Positions 41,805 through 49,039 of a stretch of DNA of 49,039 nucleotides are shown one piece after another. A program made the translations under genes and the position numbers. Origin of the DNA: Leucobacter sp. wl10 (GTDB lineage: Bacteria > Actinomycetota > Actinomycetes > Actinomycetales > Microbacteriaceae); assembly GCF_003569785.1 (NCBI RefSeq), contig NZ_KZ984011.1, positions 1,662-50,700 of the forward strand, in the 5' to 3' direction. Every line of letters starts with the position of its first letter. Positions within the stretch are counted from its first letter, which is position 1. The notes under the pieces were generated by a model. It was not told the origin of the DNA, did not search any database, and saw only the letters and a program-made list of their open reading frames with translations.

Positions 41805-42392
41805 GTGACGCCGAAGCCCCGCTACCGCCGCACCCACCCCGACCACCAGCCCCCACGCACGGTGAAAGCATCGAAGTCTGAACCAGGAGGGCCGGTCGTC
41901 GTGCCGGTGGTGGAGTTCACCATCACCGCTAATGGTTCGATGACAGTCACCGTGGACGGAGAGGCGTATCAGCCGGAGCCCTTCGCACCGGGCTGGCGGC
42001 GCGAAGCGTTCCCGACAATCCTCGACGCCCTCACCGCCCAGTATCGGTCGCCGCTGCGGGTTCAGGTACACGAGGCCGACGGGTCAACGTTCACCGACAT
42101 CATCACCCCGCCCCGCGAACGCCCGACCCCGAAACCCTGGCAGCCCACAACACCTGCGGCGGTGTCGCCTCCGGTGCCAGCCGCGCAGCCGGTGCTGCAT
42201 CAGGTCGCAGGGGCGGGGTTCGTGCCGGGTGAGGATGTCGCCGTCGCGATCATCCACGCCCACACCGACGCCAGCACCGACGGCACCGCCCGCACCCTCC
42301 TCACCGCAGATCAAGCAGCCCTTGCGGTGACGGGTGAAGTGATCCTCCTCGGCCGCATCTCCGGCACCCTCAGCATCGGGCGAATCCGATGA
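41805..42392 (+). CDS. Hypothetical backbone protein upstream of the coupling protein
   Basis: 195 residues from GTG 41,805, with GGAGAGG upstream; the open frame extends back to 41,679 without a better site. The N-terminus is basic and disordered. A small beta-rich domain follows (VEFTITANGSMTVTVDGEAYQPEPF, then LRVQVHEADGSTFTDIITPP), then a proline-rich linker and a second domain (VAGAGFVPGEDVAVAIIHAHTDAS, LGRISGTLSIGRI). No family recognised. Its stop overlaps the coupling-protein start by 4 nt, so it likely works beside it. Confidence 0.72.
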   Translation: MTPKPRYRRTHPDHQPPRTVKASKSEPGGPVVVPVVEFTITANGSMTVTVDGEAYQPEPFAPGWRREAFPTILDALTAQYRSPLRVQVHEADGSTFTDIITPPRERPTPKPWQPTTPAAVSPPVPAAQPVLHQVAGAGFVPGEDVAVAIIHAHTDASTDGTARTLLTADQAALAVTGEVILLGRISGTLSIGRIR

Positions 42393-44173
42393 GTACGCCG
42401 CGGCAGGGTGGTGCGTTTGGGGATGAGCTGGCGAACTTCGGCATCATCGCCCTCATCGCCGCCGCCGTCATCGCCGTCCTTCTCCGCGTCGCAGGAACCG
42501 TCACTGCCTGGGTCACCGGGGCCGTGCAGCCGGCGGGCGGGGTCGAAGCCGGCCTCGGCGTGCTCCTGCACCCCGCAGACCCCGGCAGCGCCCTCGGCAC
42601 CGACGGGCTGAACCCGGTGGCCTACTGGATCGTCGCCGGCATCCTCATCATCGCGGTTGGGAGTGCGGGGTGGTGGGTGTGGCGGTTCTTCCGTGAGCAG
42701 TCGCGGCAGACGAAGGTCGACCCGTACCGGATCGTCGGGATCGCCACCCGCACCGACGTCACGACCGCAGCATCTGAGAAGGCGCTGTTGCGGCGGGCCG
42801 GGCAACTCCGACCCTCCATCCAGAACCCGGCCGTCACCGATGTCGGCTACCTCCTCGGCGCATCCAGAAACGTAAACGTGTGGGCGAGTGTGGAGGACTC
42901 GATTCTGCTGATCGGGCCACCTCGTTCAGGGAAGGGGCTGCATGTGGTCATCAACGCGATCCTCGACGCCCCCGGAGCCGTCGTCACGACCTCCACCCGC
43001 CCCGACAACCTCACCGCAACCTTGAAAGCGCGGAGCGCGGAGGGACGGCCATTGGCGGTGTTCGACCCGCAGCACCTCGCCGAAGGTGTCCCCGCAGGAC
43101 TCCGATGGTCGCCAATCCGGGGATGCGAGGATCCGCTGACGGCGATGATCCGCGCCACCGGACTCGCCGCCGGTACCGGCCTTTCTGCTGGCGGTGTTGA
43201 GGGTGGGGACTTCTGGGAAGGGAAAACCCGCACCGCTCTCCAAGCTCTCCTCCATGCCGCTGCTCTCGATCACCGGACACCGGCTGAGTTGTTCCGGTGG
43301 ACCCTCGATCCTGCCGCAGCGTCCGATGCGGTCGCGATCCTCACCGCGAACCCGAAAGCGGCGACGGGGTGGGCGGATTCGTTGCAGGCGATGATCGACG
43401 CAGACCCCAGAACCCGCGACTCCATCTGGCAAGGCGTGTCCCTCTCCCTTGCCGCCCTCGCAGACCCCCGCGTCCTCGATGCCGTGAGTCCCGGCCCGGA
43501 GGAGCGCTTCGATCCGGAGGAGTTTCTGCGTAAGCGTGGCAGCGTGTATCTGCTGGCGACGGGTGCGGGGGCGAACAACAGTGCCGCGCTGGTGTCGGCA
43601 TTCGTGGAAGACCTCGTCGAAGCCGCCCGCCGCCTCGCCGCCAGATCACCCGCAGCCCGCCTCGACCCACCCCTGCTACTGGCGCTGGATGAGATCGGAA
43701 ACCTTGCTCCGCTACCGTCGCTTCCGACGTTGATGGCAGAAGGTGGGGGTACGGGGATCACGACGATGCCGGTGCTGCAATCGCTCGCGCAGGCGCGGGA
43801 GAAGTGGTCGGATAACGCGGCCGGCGCGATCTGGGACGCCAGCATTGTGAAGATCATCCTTGGTGGCGCATCCAACTCCCGTGACCTTCAAGACCTCGCC
43901 ACCCTCATCGGGGAACGCGACGAGATCACCGACTCCACCACGATCGGTGACCACGGCTCCCGCACTGCACAACGCTCCATCCGCCGGGTGTCGATCATGC
44001 CGCCCGACGTGATCCGCACCCTTCCATTCGGTACCGGCCTGATCCTGCTGCGCGCCGCACCGCCGATCGTCGCGAAGCTGCGTGCTTGGACGCGCCGCAA
44101 GGACGCGAGTGAGCTGCAGACGCAGCGGCGGTTGGTGGAAGAGCTGCTGCAAGTCGGCACCCCGAACACCTGA
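42389..44173 (+). CDS. VirD4/TraG-type coupling protein (T4CP)
   Basis: 594 residues. Two N-terminal membrane helices (FGIIALIAAAVIAVLLRVAG and YWIVAGILIIAVGSAGWWVW) anchor a cytoplasmic motor. Walker A is GPPRSGKG (K182), preceded by SILLI. A TTSTRPDNL segment and VFDPQHLA follow. Walker B is LLLALDEIGNLAPLPSLPTLMAEGGG, the TraG/VirD4 signature, and then QSLAQAREKW. It binds the relaxase-DNA complex and feeds it to the channel. It ends 20 nt before a recurrent GTGCACCTG motif. Confidence 0.92.
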   Translation: MSTPRQGGAFGDELANFGIIALIAAAVIAVLLRVAGTVTAWVTGAVQPAGGVEAGLGVLLHPADPGSALGTDGLNPVAYWIVAGILIIAVGSAGWWVWRFFREQSRQTKVDPYRIVGIATRTDVTTAASEKALLRRAGQLRPSIQNPAVTDVGYLLGASRNVNVWASVEDSILLIGPPRSGKGLHVVINAILDAPGAVVTTSTRPDNLTATLKARSAEGRPLAVFDPQHLAEGVPAGLRWSPIRGCEDPLTAMIRATGLAAGTGLSAGGVEGGDFWEGKTRTALQALLHAAALDHRTPAELFRWTLDPAAASDAVAILTANPKAATGWADSLQAMIDADPRTRDSIWQGVSLSLAALADPRVLDAVSPGPEERFDPEEFLRKRGSVYLLATGAGANNSAALVSAFVEDLVEAARRLAARSPAARLDPPLLLALDEIGNLAPLPSLPTLMAEGGGTGITTMPVLQSLAQAREKWSDNAAGAIWDASIVKIILGGASNSRDLQDLATLIGERDEITDSTTIGDHGSRTAQRSIRRVSIMPPDVIRTLPFGTGLILLRAAPPIVAKLRAWTRRKDASELQTQRRLVEELLQVGTPNT

Positions 44174-44193
44174 AAGTGACGAGGGGCCGGTGA

Positions 44194-44202
44194 GTGCACC
44201 TG
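44194..44202 (+). repeat. Recurrent intergenic motif GTGCACCTG, copy 8
   Basis: GTGCACCTGAGTGACAG, 49 nt before the SSB start. Same spacing to the trailing TGAC as copy 5. Confidence 0.55.
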
Positions 44203-44251
44203 AGTGACAGAGCACCCCGACCGGGGCTGCCGCTGTCACGAGGAGTGTCCA

Positions 44252-44716
44252 ATGGCTATCCACACGCAAGAGTCTCTGTCCGGGTTCATCGCTTCCGAAC
44301 CGCACCTGTCGTTCACCGAGAAAGGCGACGCGCGACTGTTCGTGAAGATCGGGCAGGAACACTACCGCAGGGAAGACGATGGCTCGTTCACGCAGACCGA
44401 GACTACCTTCCATGATCTCGTCGCGTTCCGGAAGACCGCCGAACGCGCCCACCAGCGTTTCGCGAAAGGCGACAAGTTCGTCGCTGAGGGCTACACCCAC
44501 CACTACGACCGCACTGGCGACACCGGACAGACGGTCAGAGCCGAGGAGTTCGTTGCAAAGAAGATTGGGCACGACCTCGCCCGCACCCGCTACACCGTCG
44601 ATCGCCCCCGACGCACACAGGCAACGGACTCGCTCGATGCCGGACTTGAGGACGCCGCACTGTCCACGGATGCCCCGCGCCGCGCGTCCGCGGGTGCCGC
44701 AACGGTCGGAAGGTGA
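44252..44716 (+). CDS. ssb: Single-stranded DNA-binding protein
   Basis: 154 residues from ATG 44,252 with GAGGAG 6-8 nt upstream. An OB-fold is visible: LSGFIASEPHLSFTEKGDARLFVKIGQEHY, TTFHDLVAFRKTAERAHQRFAKGDKFVAEGYTHHY, and VRAEEFVAKKIGHDLARTRYTV. The C-terminal acidic tip of housekeeping SSB is absent (it ends AGAATVGR), as in many element-borne copies. It would coat the transferred strand. Confidence 0.82.
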   Translation: MAIHTQESLSGFIASEPHLSFTEKGDARLFVKIGQEHYRREDDGSFTQTETTFHDLVAFRKTAERAHQRFAKGDKFVAEGYTHHYDRTGDTGQTVRAEEFVAKKIGHDLARTRYTVDRPRRTQATDSLDAGLEDAALSTDAPRRASAGAATVGR

Positions 44717-44725
44717 GAGCGGATC

Positions 44726-45331
44726 ATGGTCGATGAACTGCCCGACACGGGTGATAGCGACGCTGGTGAAATGGCGGAGGACGAGTTCGATGAGAGCTAC
44801 GATCCCGACACCGACACCTCTATCTCTGACGACGACACAGCGGGTCCGCCTGGACCGGTGAACTGGAACCTCCTCACCGCCGATGCTGCGGAAGAAGAAT
44901 GGCTCGCACTCAACGAATGGGTGCACTGGCTGCGCCACACCTACGGCCTCCCCGTTGCCGTCTGCCCGCCGTTCTGGCACCGCCACCCAGCCTTGGTGTG
45001 GGAACTGTCCGCGTTGCACATCCACTGGCTGTGCGCGATCCACCCCGAAGCGAAGGGCAGCGCGATGCTCGTCTGGCACCGCGACTTCACCGAAGCCCAA
45101 GAACGCCTCCGGCACTGGACCGCCGCCTGCGGCACACGCCTGACCACTGACCGCCCCACTCGCCGCATCGCCTGGCCCGGCGAACCGGATACAGGCCCCA
45201 TCGAAGACATCGTGATCTCGAACCGAGAGGAAGACTTCGTTGAGTTCATGCACGCCGATGTGGAAGCGCGCCGGCGTGCCGAGGATCAGTTCATCGCAGG
45301 GCTCGTCCTGAGAACGGGGGAAGTGCCATGA
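44726..45331 (+). CDS. DUF4913 protein
   Basis: 201 residues. The first 45 are very acidic (DEFDESYDPDTDTSISDDD). The DUF4913 domain follows: EWLALNEWVHWLRHTYGLP, CPPFWHRHPALVWELSALHIHWLCAIHPEA, and MLVWHRDFTEAQERLRHW, rich in tryptophan and histidine. This domain is common in actinobacterial conjugative elements next to DNA-handling genes, function unknown. It starts 9 nt after ssb and overlaps the next small gene by 4 nt. Confidence 0.85.
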   Translation: MVDELPDTGDSDAGEMAEDEFDESYDPDTDTSISDDDTAGPPGPVNWNLLTADAAEEEWLALNEWVHWLRHTYGLPVAVCPPFWHRHPALVWELSALHIHWLCAIHPEAKGSAMLVWHRDFTEAQERLRHWTAACGTRLTTDRPTRRIAWPGEPDTGPIEDIVISNREEDFVEFMHADVEARRRAEDQFIAGLVLRTGEVP

Positions 45332-45519
45332 GCAGGGGTGACCGCAGGCGGGGTGAGGACAGACGCTTCACCGTCGAGGCAGTGCCGCGCAGTCAACCTG
45401 ACTTGCATAAGCTCGCGCAGGTGTTCCTCGGCATGGCCGTCAGCAGATCGAAGACGAACGACGCGCCCACGCCGGATGCCACCGATCCTGGGCGTTCTGA
45501 GCCCGACAAAGTAGAATAG
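45328..45519 (+). CDS. Small basic hypothetical protein
   Basis: 63 residues. ATG overlaps the DUF4913 stop (ATGA), which supports translation. A basic start (MSRGDRRRGEDRRFTVEAV) is followed by LHKLAQVFLGMAVSRSK and an acidic, proline-containing tail. No family recognised. Confidence 0.6.
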   Translation: MSRGDRRRGEDRRFTVEAVPRSQPDLHKLAQVFLGMAVSRSKTNDAPTPDATDPGRSEPDKVE

Positions 45520-45680
45520 AACCGACGCCACGGCCTTACCGGGCCGGGTGCGCAGTCTCTTTGCCCTTGTGGCTTACCCCGGTTCCTTTCCGGCGGACGT
45601 GTTTCCCATTTACGAGTCGCACCGCGTGACGCTTCGCCGTCGCGTTGGCTCCCACCCATCGGTGAGAGGAAACACGACTC

Positions 45681-47381
45681 ATGACTCTGGCACCCCCAGC
45701 ACCACCCACCAGCATCGACCGGCTCGGCGAGACCACCACCCTCGCTGTCTCCTACCTTCGTGTCTCCACCAAGGAGCAGGCAGAGCGCGGTGGCCGTGAC
45801 GAGGGATTCTCGATCCCCGCGCAACGCGACGCGAACCTCCGCAAGGCCCGCGATTTGAACGCGATTGTCGTGGAGGAGTTCATCGACGCGGGTGAGTCCG
45901 CGCGCAAGGCCGACCGGCCAGAGCTGATGCGGATGATCGAGTACGTCACGACGCACCAGGTCGCGTACTGCATCGTCCACAAAGTCGACCGGCTCGCACG
46001 CAACCGTGCCGACGACGTAGCGATCCACCTCGCGCTCAAAGACGCTGGAGTGATCCTCGTGTCCGCAACGGAGAACATTGACGAGACCCCGTCAGGGATG
46101 CTGCTGCACGGCATCATGTCCACGATCGCAGAGTTCTACTCCCGCAACCTCGCCAACGAGGTGGCCAAGGGCATGACCCAGAAAGCCGCCACCGGCGGCA
46201 CCGTTGGTCGTGCCCCCATCGGCTACCTCAACGTCCACAAGCGTGACGAACTCGGCCGCGACGTTCCCACCGTAATCCCGGACCCCGACCGCGCTGCTTT
46301 GGTGCGGTGGGCGTTCGAGGCGTACGCGACGGGGAACTACTCGACCTCGATGCTGCACAGCGAACTTGTTGACCGTGGCCTCACGACCGTGCCGACCCCG
46401 AAGCGGCCTGCGAAGGCTCCGGGGCTGTCCACGATCCAGCAGATGCTCTCCAACCCCTACTACAAAGGCGACGTGATCTTCCGTGGCGCCCGCTACGACG
46501 GACTCCACGAACCGCTGGTGAGCGCGGAACTTTGGTATCGAGTGCAGAACGTCCTCACCGCACGCCAGGTGTCCGGGGAGAAAACTCAAACGCACGAGCA
46601 CTACTTGAAGGGCTCCGTCTACTGCGGTGACTGCGGTTCCCGACTGATGGTCACTCATGCGAAGAACGGCAAGGGCGTCGTCTACCCCTACTTCATCTGC
46701 GCAGGCCGGCACTCCAAGCGCACGAACTGTGTCCGTCAGGCGATGCCGATCGAGCACATCGAGCGACAGGTCGAGGACTATTACCGGCGGGTGCAGATAC
46801 CCGAGCACGTCGTCACCGCGCTGCGGCACATGCTCGTGCGCCAGTTCGATGACCTCCACGCCGCAAACAAAGCAGAACGGCACACCCACGCCGTCGAGCG
46901 TGACCGGCTCCGTGACGAGCGCCGGAGCCTGCTCCATGCCCACCACGCCGGTGCCGTCCCGCTGGACCTCCTCAAAGAAGAGCAAGACCGCATCGGGCGC
47001 CGGCTCGCATTCCTCGATGCGCAGATCGACGCGGGGCAGATCGAGTACGACCAGGCCAAGGCGCACCTTGAAGACTGCCTCACCCTGGCCGGTGACATGC
47101 ACGTGATCTATATGAGTATTGACGACTCATTGCGACGCATCTGCAACCAAGCGTTCTTCGAGCGCATCCACGTCTACGAGGTCGAGAACGCCGACCGGGT
47201 GGAAGCGGAGCCGGGTGAGCCGTTCGACACGCTGCTCGACCCGGCAGTCCACGCGGCAGCGCTGGCCTATGAGGCCAGCGTGCGCGCGGGTGAGGATGTC
47301 AAACCTGCAGATGTCGCATGTTTGAACATCGACACTTGGGTGGGCGATACCAGACTCGAACTGATGACCTCTTCCGTGTGA
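45681..47381 (+). CDS. Large serine integrase of the element
   Basis: 566 residues. The resolvase domain begins VSYLRVSTKEQ with catalytic S29, then GFSIPAQRDANLRKA and VHKVDRLARNRADDVAI. The recombinase domain contains GRAPIGYLNV and ALVRWAFEAYATGNYS. A zinc ribbon CGDCGSRLMVTH with two later cysteines and a coiled coil (about 400-460) complete the large serine recombinase layout. The C-terminus RRICNQAFFERIHV matches the truncated recombinase at the left edge. The last 14 codons and stop lie within the antisense of tRNA-Val(CAC), so this is the element's own integrase at its right end. About 160 nt upstream of the start are free of genes and contain only short dyads. Confidence 0.93.
   Translation: MTLAPPAPPTSIDRLGETTTLAVSYLRVSTKEQAERGGRDEGFSIPAQRDANLRKARDLNAIVVEEFIDAGESARKADRPELMRMIEYVTTHQVAYCIVHKVDRLARNRADDVAIHLALKDAGVILVSATENIDETPSGMLLHGIMSTIAEFYSRNLANEVAKGMTQKAATGGTVGRAPIGYLNVHKRDELGRDVPTVIPDPDRAALVRWAFEAYATGNYSTSMLHSELVDRGLTTVPTPKRPAKAPGLSTIQQMLSNPYYKGDVIFRGARYDGLHEPLVSAELWYRVQNVLTARQVSGEKTQTHEHYLKGSVYCGDCGSRLMVTHAKNGKGVVYPYFICAGRHSKRTNCVRQAMPIEHIERQVEDYYRRVQIPEHVVTALRHMLVRQFDDLHAANKAERHTHAVERDRLRDERRSLLHAHHAGAVPLDLLKEEQDRIGRRLAFLDAQIDAGQIEYDQAKAHLEDCLTLAGDMHVIYMSIDDSLRRICNQAFFERIHVYEVENADRVEAEPGEPFDTLLDPAVHAAALAYEASVRAGEDVKPADVACLNIDTWVGDTRLELMTSSV
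47341..47381. other. Right attachment region (attR) in the 3' half of tRNA-Val(CAC)
   Basis: The integrase coding sequence and the 3' half of the tRNA gene share these bases on opposite strands. The element therefore restores the tRNA 3' end on integration. The exact crossover dinucleotide cannot be read from one junction. Confidence 0.6.
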
Positions 47382-47413
47382 AGGAAGCGCGCTACCAACT
47401 GCGCCAATCGCCC
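47341..47413 (-). tRNA. tRNA-Val (anticodon CAC)
   Basis: 73 nt on the minus strand. The acceptor GGGCGAT pairs with ATCGCCC; the D-arm is GCGC-AGTTGGTA-GCGC; the anticodon arm CTTCC-TTCACAC-GGAAG gives CAC; the T-loop is TTCGAGT. Discriminator A; CCA is not encoded (CCC follows). All stems pair, so the gene looks functional even though the integrase end occupies its 3' half. Confidence 0.92.
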
Positions 47414-47521
47414 GTGGATTGCGGGATCCGGGATCCGCACACCAACCGGATCGATGATACACGGAATCCGGGGCCGGTGTGACCGGGGCGGACGGTTCCG
47501 CGCGTTCTCGCGGCACCGGGA

Positions 47522-48541
47522 CTACTCATCCGGGCGTGTCGTCAGGGGTGCGAGATCGCTGTTGAGCTGCTGATCCAGTTTCGAACTGGTCTCGCTCAGC
47601 GCCACGAGCTGCTCTCGCATCGCGTTGTACCGGTCGATGTCCGTCTGCAACCCCTGACGTGTGCGTTCGAGCTCCGTTCGTCGCCCCTCGAGCTCGCTCT
47701 TGATCCGGTCGAACTCGTCCGGCGCCTCGGCGAACTCGGAGCGCTCGTTGCGACCGGAGAAATCGGCCGCGTCAGCGTTGAAGGTCTCCACTGCACGGTC
47801 GTAGTCTGCCTTGCGACGCTCGACGTCATCGCGCAGCGTCGCCATCTCGCTCCTCAGCGAGTCGGCCTGACGCTGCAGTTCGGCGAACACGGTGTGAAAC
47901 TCGTCGAAGCTCGCGACGAGGGAGCCGCGATCCCTGAACCACTGGGCGTACCAGTCGTCGAGCCACCGGGGCAGCCGCTTCACCTCGGTGCCGAGCACCG
48001 AGTGCAGCTCGCTGGCGAAGGCGGAGTCGGAGAGCTTGCGGTACACCGACATGCGCTCCCGGAGCTCGGGATCGTCGGCGGACAGGCGATCGAACTCCCG
48101 GCGCAGCTTCCCGCCGAGATCGTCCCGTTCGCCCTCGCCCAGCCGGTTGTACGCGGCGTGCAGCAGCTCGTGCGCGGCCGTGACCCCGACGATCCCCGTG
48201 ATGCGCTCGTCGGTCACGTCGAAGAGATGGATCCGATCGCCCGCATAGCAGCCCAGCACGTGCTCCTGCTCCGACCGCTCGACGCCCGCGCACTGCTCGT
48301 TGAAGTGACTGCTGCCGTCGAGCGTCGGACGCGTCGCCAGGAAGATGCGCTCCCCCGAGGCCGTGAGGCGCAGATCCTTGAGCACCCGCTCGATCTGCGG
48401 GCTCGTCTCGAAGCCCACCGCCGAGAAGCGATCCCGGATCTCCTGACGGTGCGTCATCGCGAAGACGACCAGCGCGAGCACCGCGAGGAACACGATGAAG
48501 CCCAGTATGCGCTTCGCCCTCCCCCGCGGCTTCGTCCCCAT
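47522..48541 (-). CDS. Membrane-anchored metalloprotease-like protein with C-terminal coiled coil (chromosomal)
   Basis: 339 residues from ATG 48,541. An N-terminal helix (RILGFIVFLAVLALVVFAM) anchors an extracellular domain. It has TAAHELLHAAYNRLG, an HExxH-type zinc motif with downstream acidic residues (EGERDDLGGKLRREFDRLSADDPELRERMS). The last 130 residues are a long coiled coil (FAELQRQADSLRSEMATLRDDVERRKADYDRAVETF). Codon use and GC match chromosome rather than element cargo. It lies just outside the element, between the tRNA-Val(CAC) att site and the tRNA cluster. Substrate unknown. Confidence 0.8.
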   Translation of the reverse strand: MGTKPRGRAKRILGFIVFLAVLALVVFAMTHRQEIRDRFSAVGFETSPQIERVLKDLRLTASGERIFLATRPTLDGSSHFNEQCAGVERSEQEHVLGCYAGDRIHLFDVTDERITGIVGVTAAHELLHAAYNRLGEGERDDLGGKLRREFDRLSADDPELRERMSVYRKLSDSAFASELHSVLGTEVKRLPRWLDDWYAQWFRDRGSLVASFDEFHTVFAELQRQADSLRSEMATLRDDVERRKADYDRAVETFNADAADFSGRNERSEFAEAPDEFDRIKSELEGRRTELERTRQGLQTDIDRYNAMREQLVALSETSSKLDQQLNSDLAPLTTRPDE

Positions 48542-48704
48542 GCATCCACCGTATCCGCGAGGGGCGTCGAACGGGAGAGATTCCGAGCCCTCGAACAACG
48601 GCTTCTGCGCGACTCCAGACGGCGCGCCCGGGCTCCTCGATCCGATTTGCGCGCAGCCGCGCAACCCCCCTATAGTTATTCAGGTCGCGGAAACGCGGCG
48701 GAGT

Positions 48705-48780
48705 GCGGATGTAGCGCAGTTGGTAGCGCATCACCTTGCCAAGGTGAGGGTCGCGAGTTCGAGTCTCGTCATCCGCTCCA
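48705..48780 (+). tRNA. tRNA-Gly (anticodon GCC), CCA encoded
   Basis: The acceptor GCGGATG pairs with CATCCGC. The anticodon stem TCACC/GGTGA with loop TTGCCAA gives GCC. The T-loop is TTCGAGT; TCCA ends the gene. Confidence 0.96.
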
Positions 48781-48825
48781 GCGACCGGGGCGACCGGGTC
48801 GCTTGTGTGGTGTGGCAACCACTGC

Positions 48826-48896
48826 GGTGGCGTGGCCGAGAGGCGAGGCAGCGGCCTGCAAAGCCGTATACACGGGTTCGAATCCCGTCGCCACCT
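48826..48896 (+). tRNA. tRNA-Cys (anticodon GCA)
   Basis: 71 nt. The acceptor GGTGGCG pairs with CGCCACC. The anticodon loop CTGCAAA gives GCA. The T-loop is TTCGAAT; CCA not encoded. Confidence 0.95.
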
Positions 48897-48923
48897 CGCC
48901 GGACAACTGAATAGCCTGAACAG

Positions 48924-48995
48924 GCGCGATTGGCGCAGCGGTAGCGCGCTTCCCTGACACGGAAGAGGTCACTGGTTCGATCCCAGTATCGCGCA
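48924..48995 (+). tRNA. tRNA-Val (anticodon GAC)
   Basis: 72 nt. The acceptor GCGCGAT pairs with ATCGCGC. The anticodon loop CTGACAC gives GAC. The T-loop is TTCGATC. It is closely similar in its 5' half to the tRNA-Val(CAC) used as att site, but is intact and not interrupted. Confidence 0.95.
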
Positions 48996-49039
48996 CAGTT
49001 TACCGGCTCATCGGAATCGAGAGTGTAGGAGCGGCCTGA

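Noticed and set aside
1..49039. CRISPR array or insertion sequence
   Set aside because: No regularly spaced direct repeats and no transposase-like protein with flanking inverted repeats were seen; the only recombinases are large serine types.

Overview
The window is high-GC DNA from an actinobacterium, most likely a Microbacteriaceae-type organism. The evidence is the overall base composition, GTG/TTG starts, overlapping genes, and actinobacterial conjugation families (SCO6880, DUF6112, DUF2637, DUF4913, a LAXTG surface protein). Genus cannot be fixed from the sequence. Almost all of it (about 1-47,413) looks like one integrative and conjugative element (ICE), possibly built by accretion. The right end is well defined: a large serine integrase (45,681-47,381) whose last codons lie antisense inside a tRNA-Val(CAC) gene (47,341-47,413, minus). 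To the right is ordinary chromosome: a membrane-anchored metalloprotease-like gene and a tRNA-Gly/tRNA-Cys/tRNA-Val(GAC) cluster. The left end of the element was not found. Position 1 cuts into the 3' end of a second large serine recombinase.

Left part (1-6,874): recombinase C-terminus running in frame into helix-turn-helix repeats, then a compact four-gene operon of visibly lower GC. It encodes a SIR2-domain protein, a small middle protein, a Rad50/SMC-like ATPase with a CxxC hook, and a protein ending in a HEPN-type RNLSAH motif. This is the best candidate for a little-described conflict or anti-phage system; its first three genes match the layout of the ABC three-component (ABC-3C) class.

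Transfer initiation (6,954-12,485): a small membrane protein and a MobF (TrwC/TraA-type) relaxase-helicase on the minus strand, a dyad-rich intergenic stretch that may hold oriT, and a C5-cytosine methyltransferase. The methyltransferase is frameshifted near 12,185 and contains a second ORF with its own Shine-Dalgarno site in another frame.

Cargo (12,434-23,108): a six-gene minus-strand operon (tyrosine phosphatase, lipoprotein binding protein, two permeases, two ATPases of an Opp/Dpp peptide transporter) divergent from a TetR regulator. It is followed by an antibiotic-resistance ABC-F gene, an MFS exporter and an AraC regulator. The ABC-F gene is preceded by a six-codon leader, MHLYFL, strikingly like the MsrD leader, and by alternative hairpins.

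Conjugation and maintenance backbone (23,335-45,519, plus strand): ArdC-like antirestriction protein, prim-pol, DUF2637 protein, ParB, T4SS proteins (M23 hydrolase, two DUF6112 proteins, TrbL-like channel, SCO6880, VirB4-like ATPase, VirD4-like coupling protein), DprA, a LAXTG adhesin, SSB and DUF4913. One unrelated minus-strand gene (30,717-31,826) sits between the two paralogous DUF6112 genes. A short motif, GTGCACCTG, recurs in nearly every sizeable intergenic gap of this backbone and looks like a shared regulatory element.
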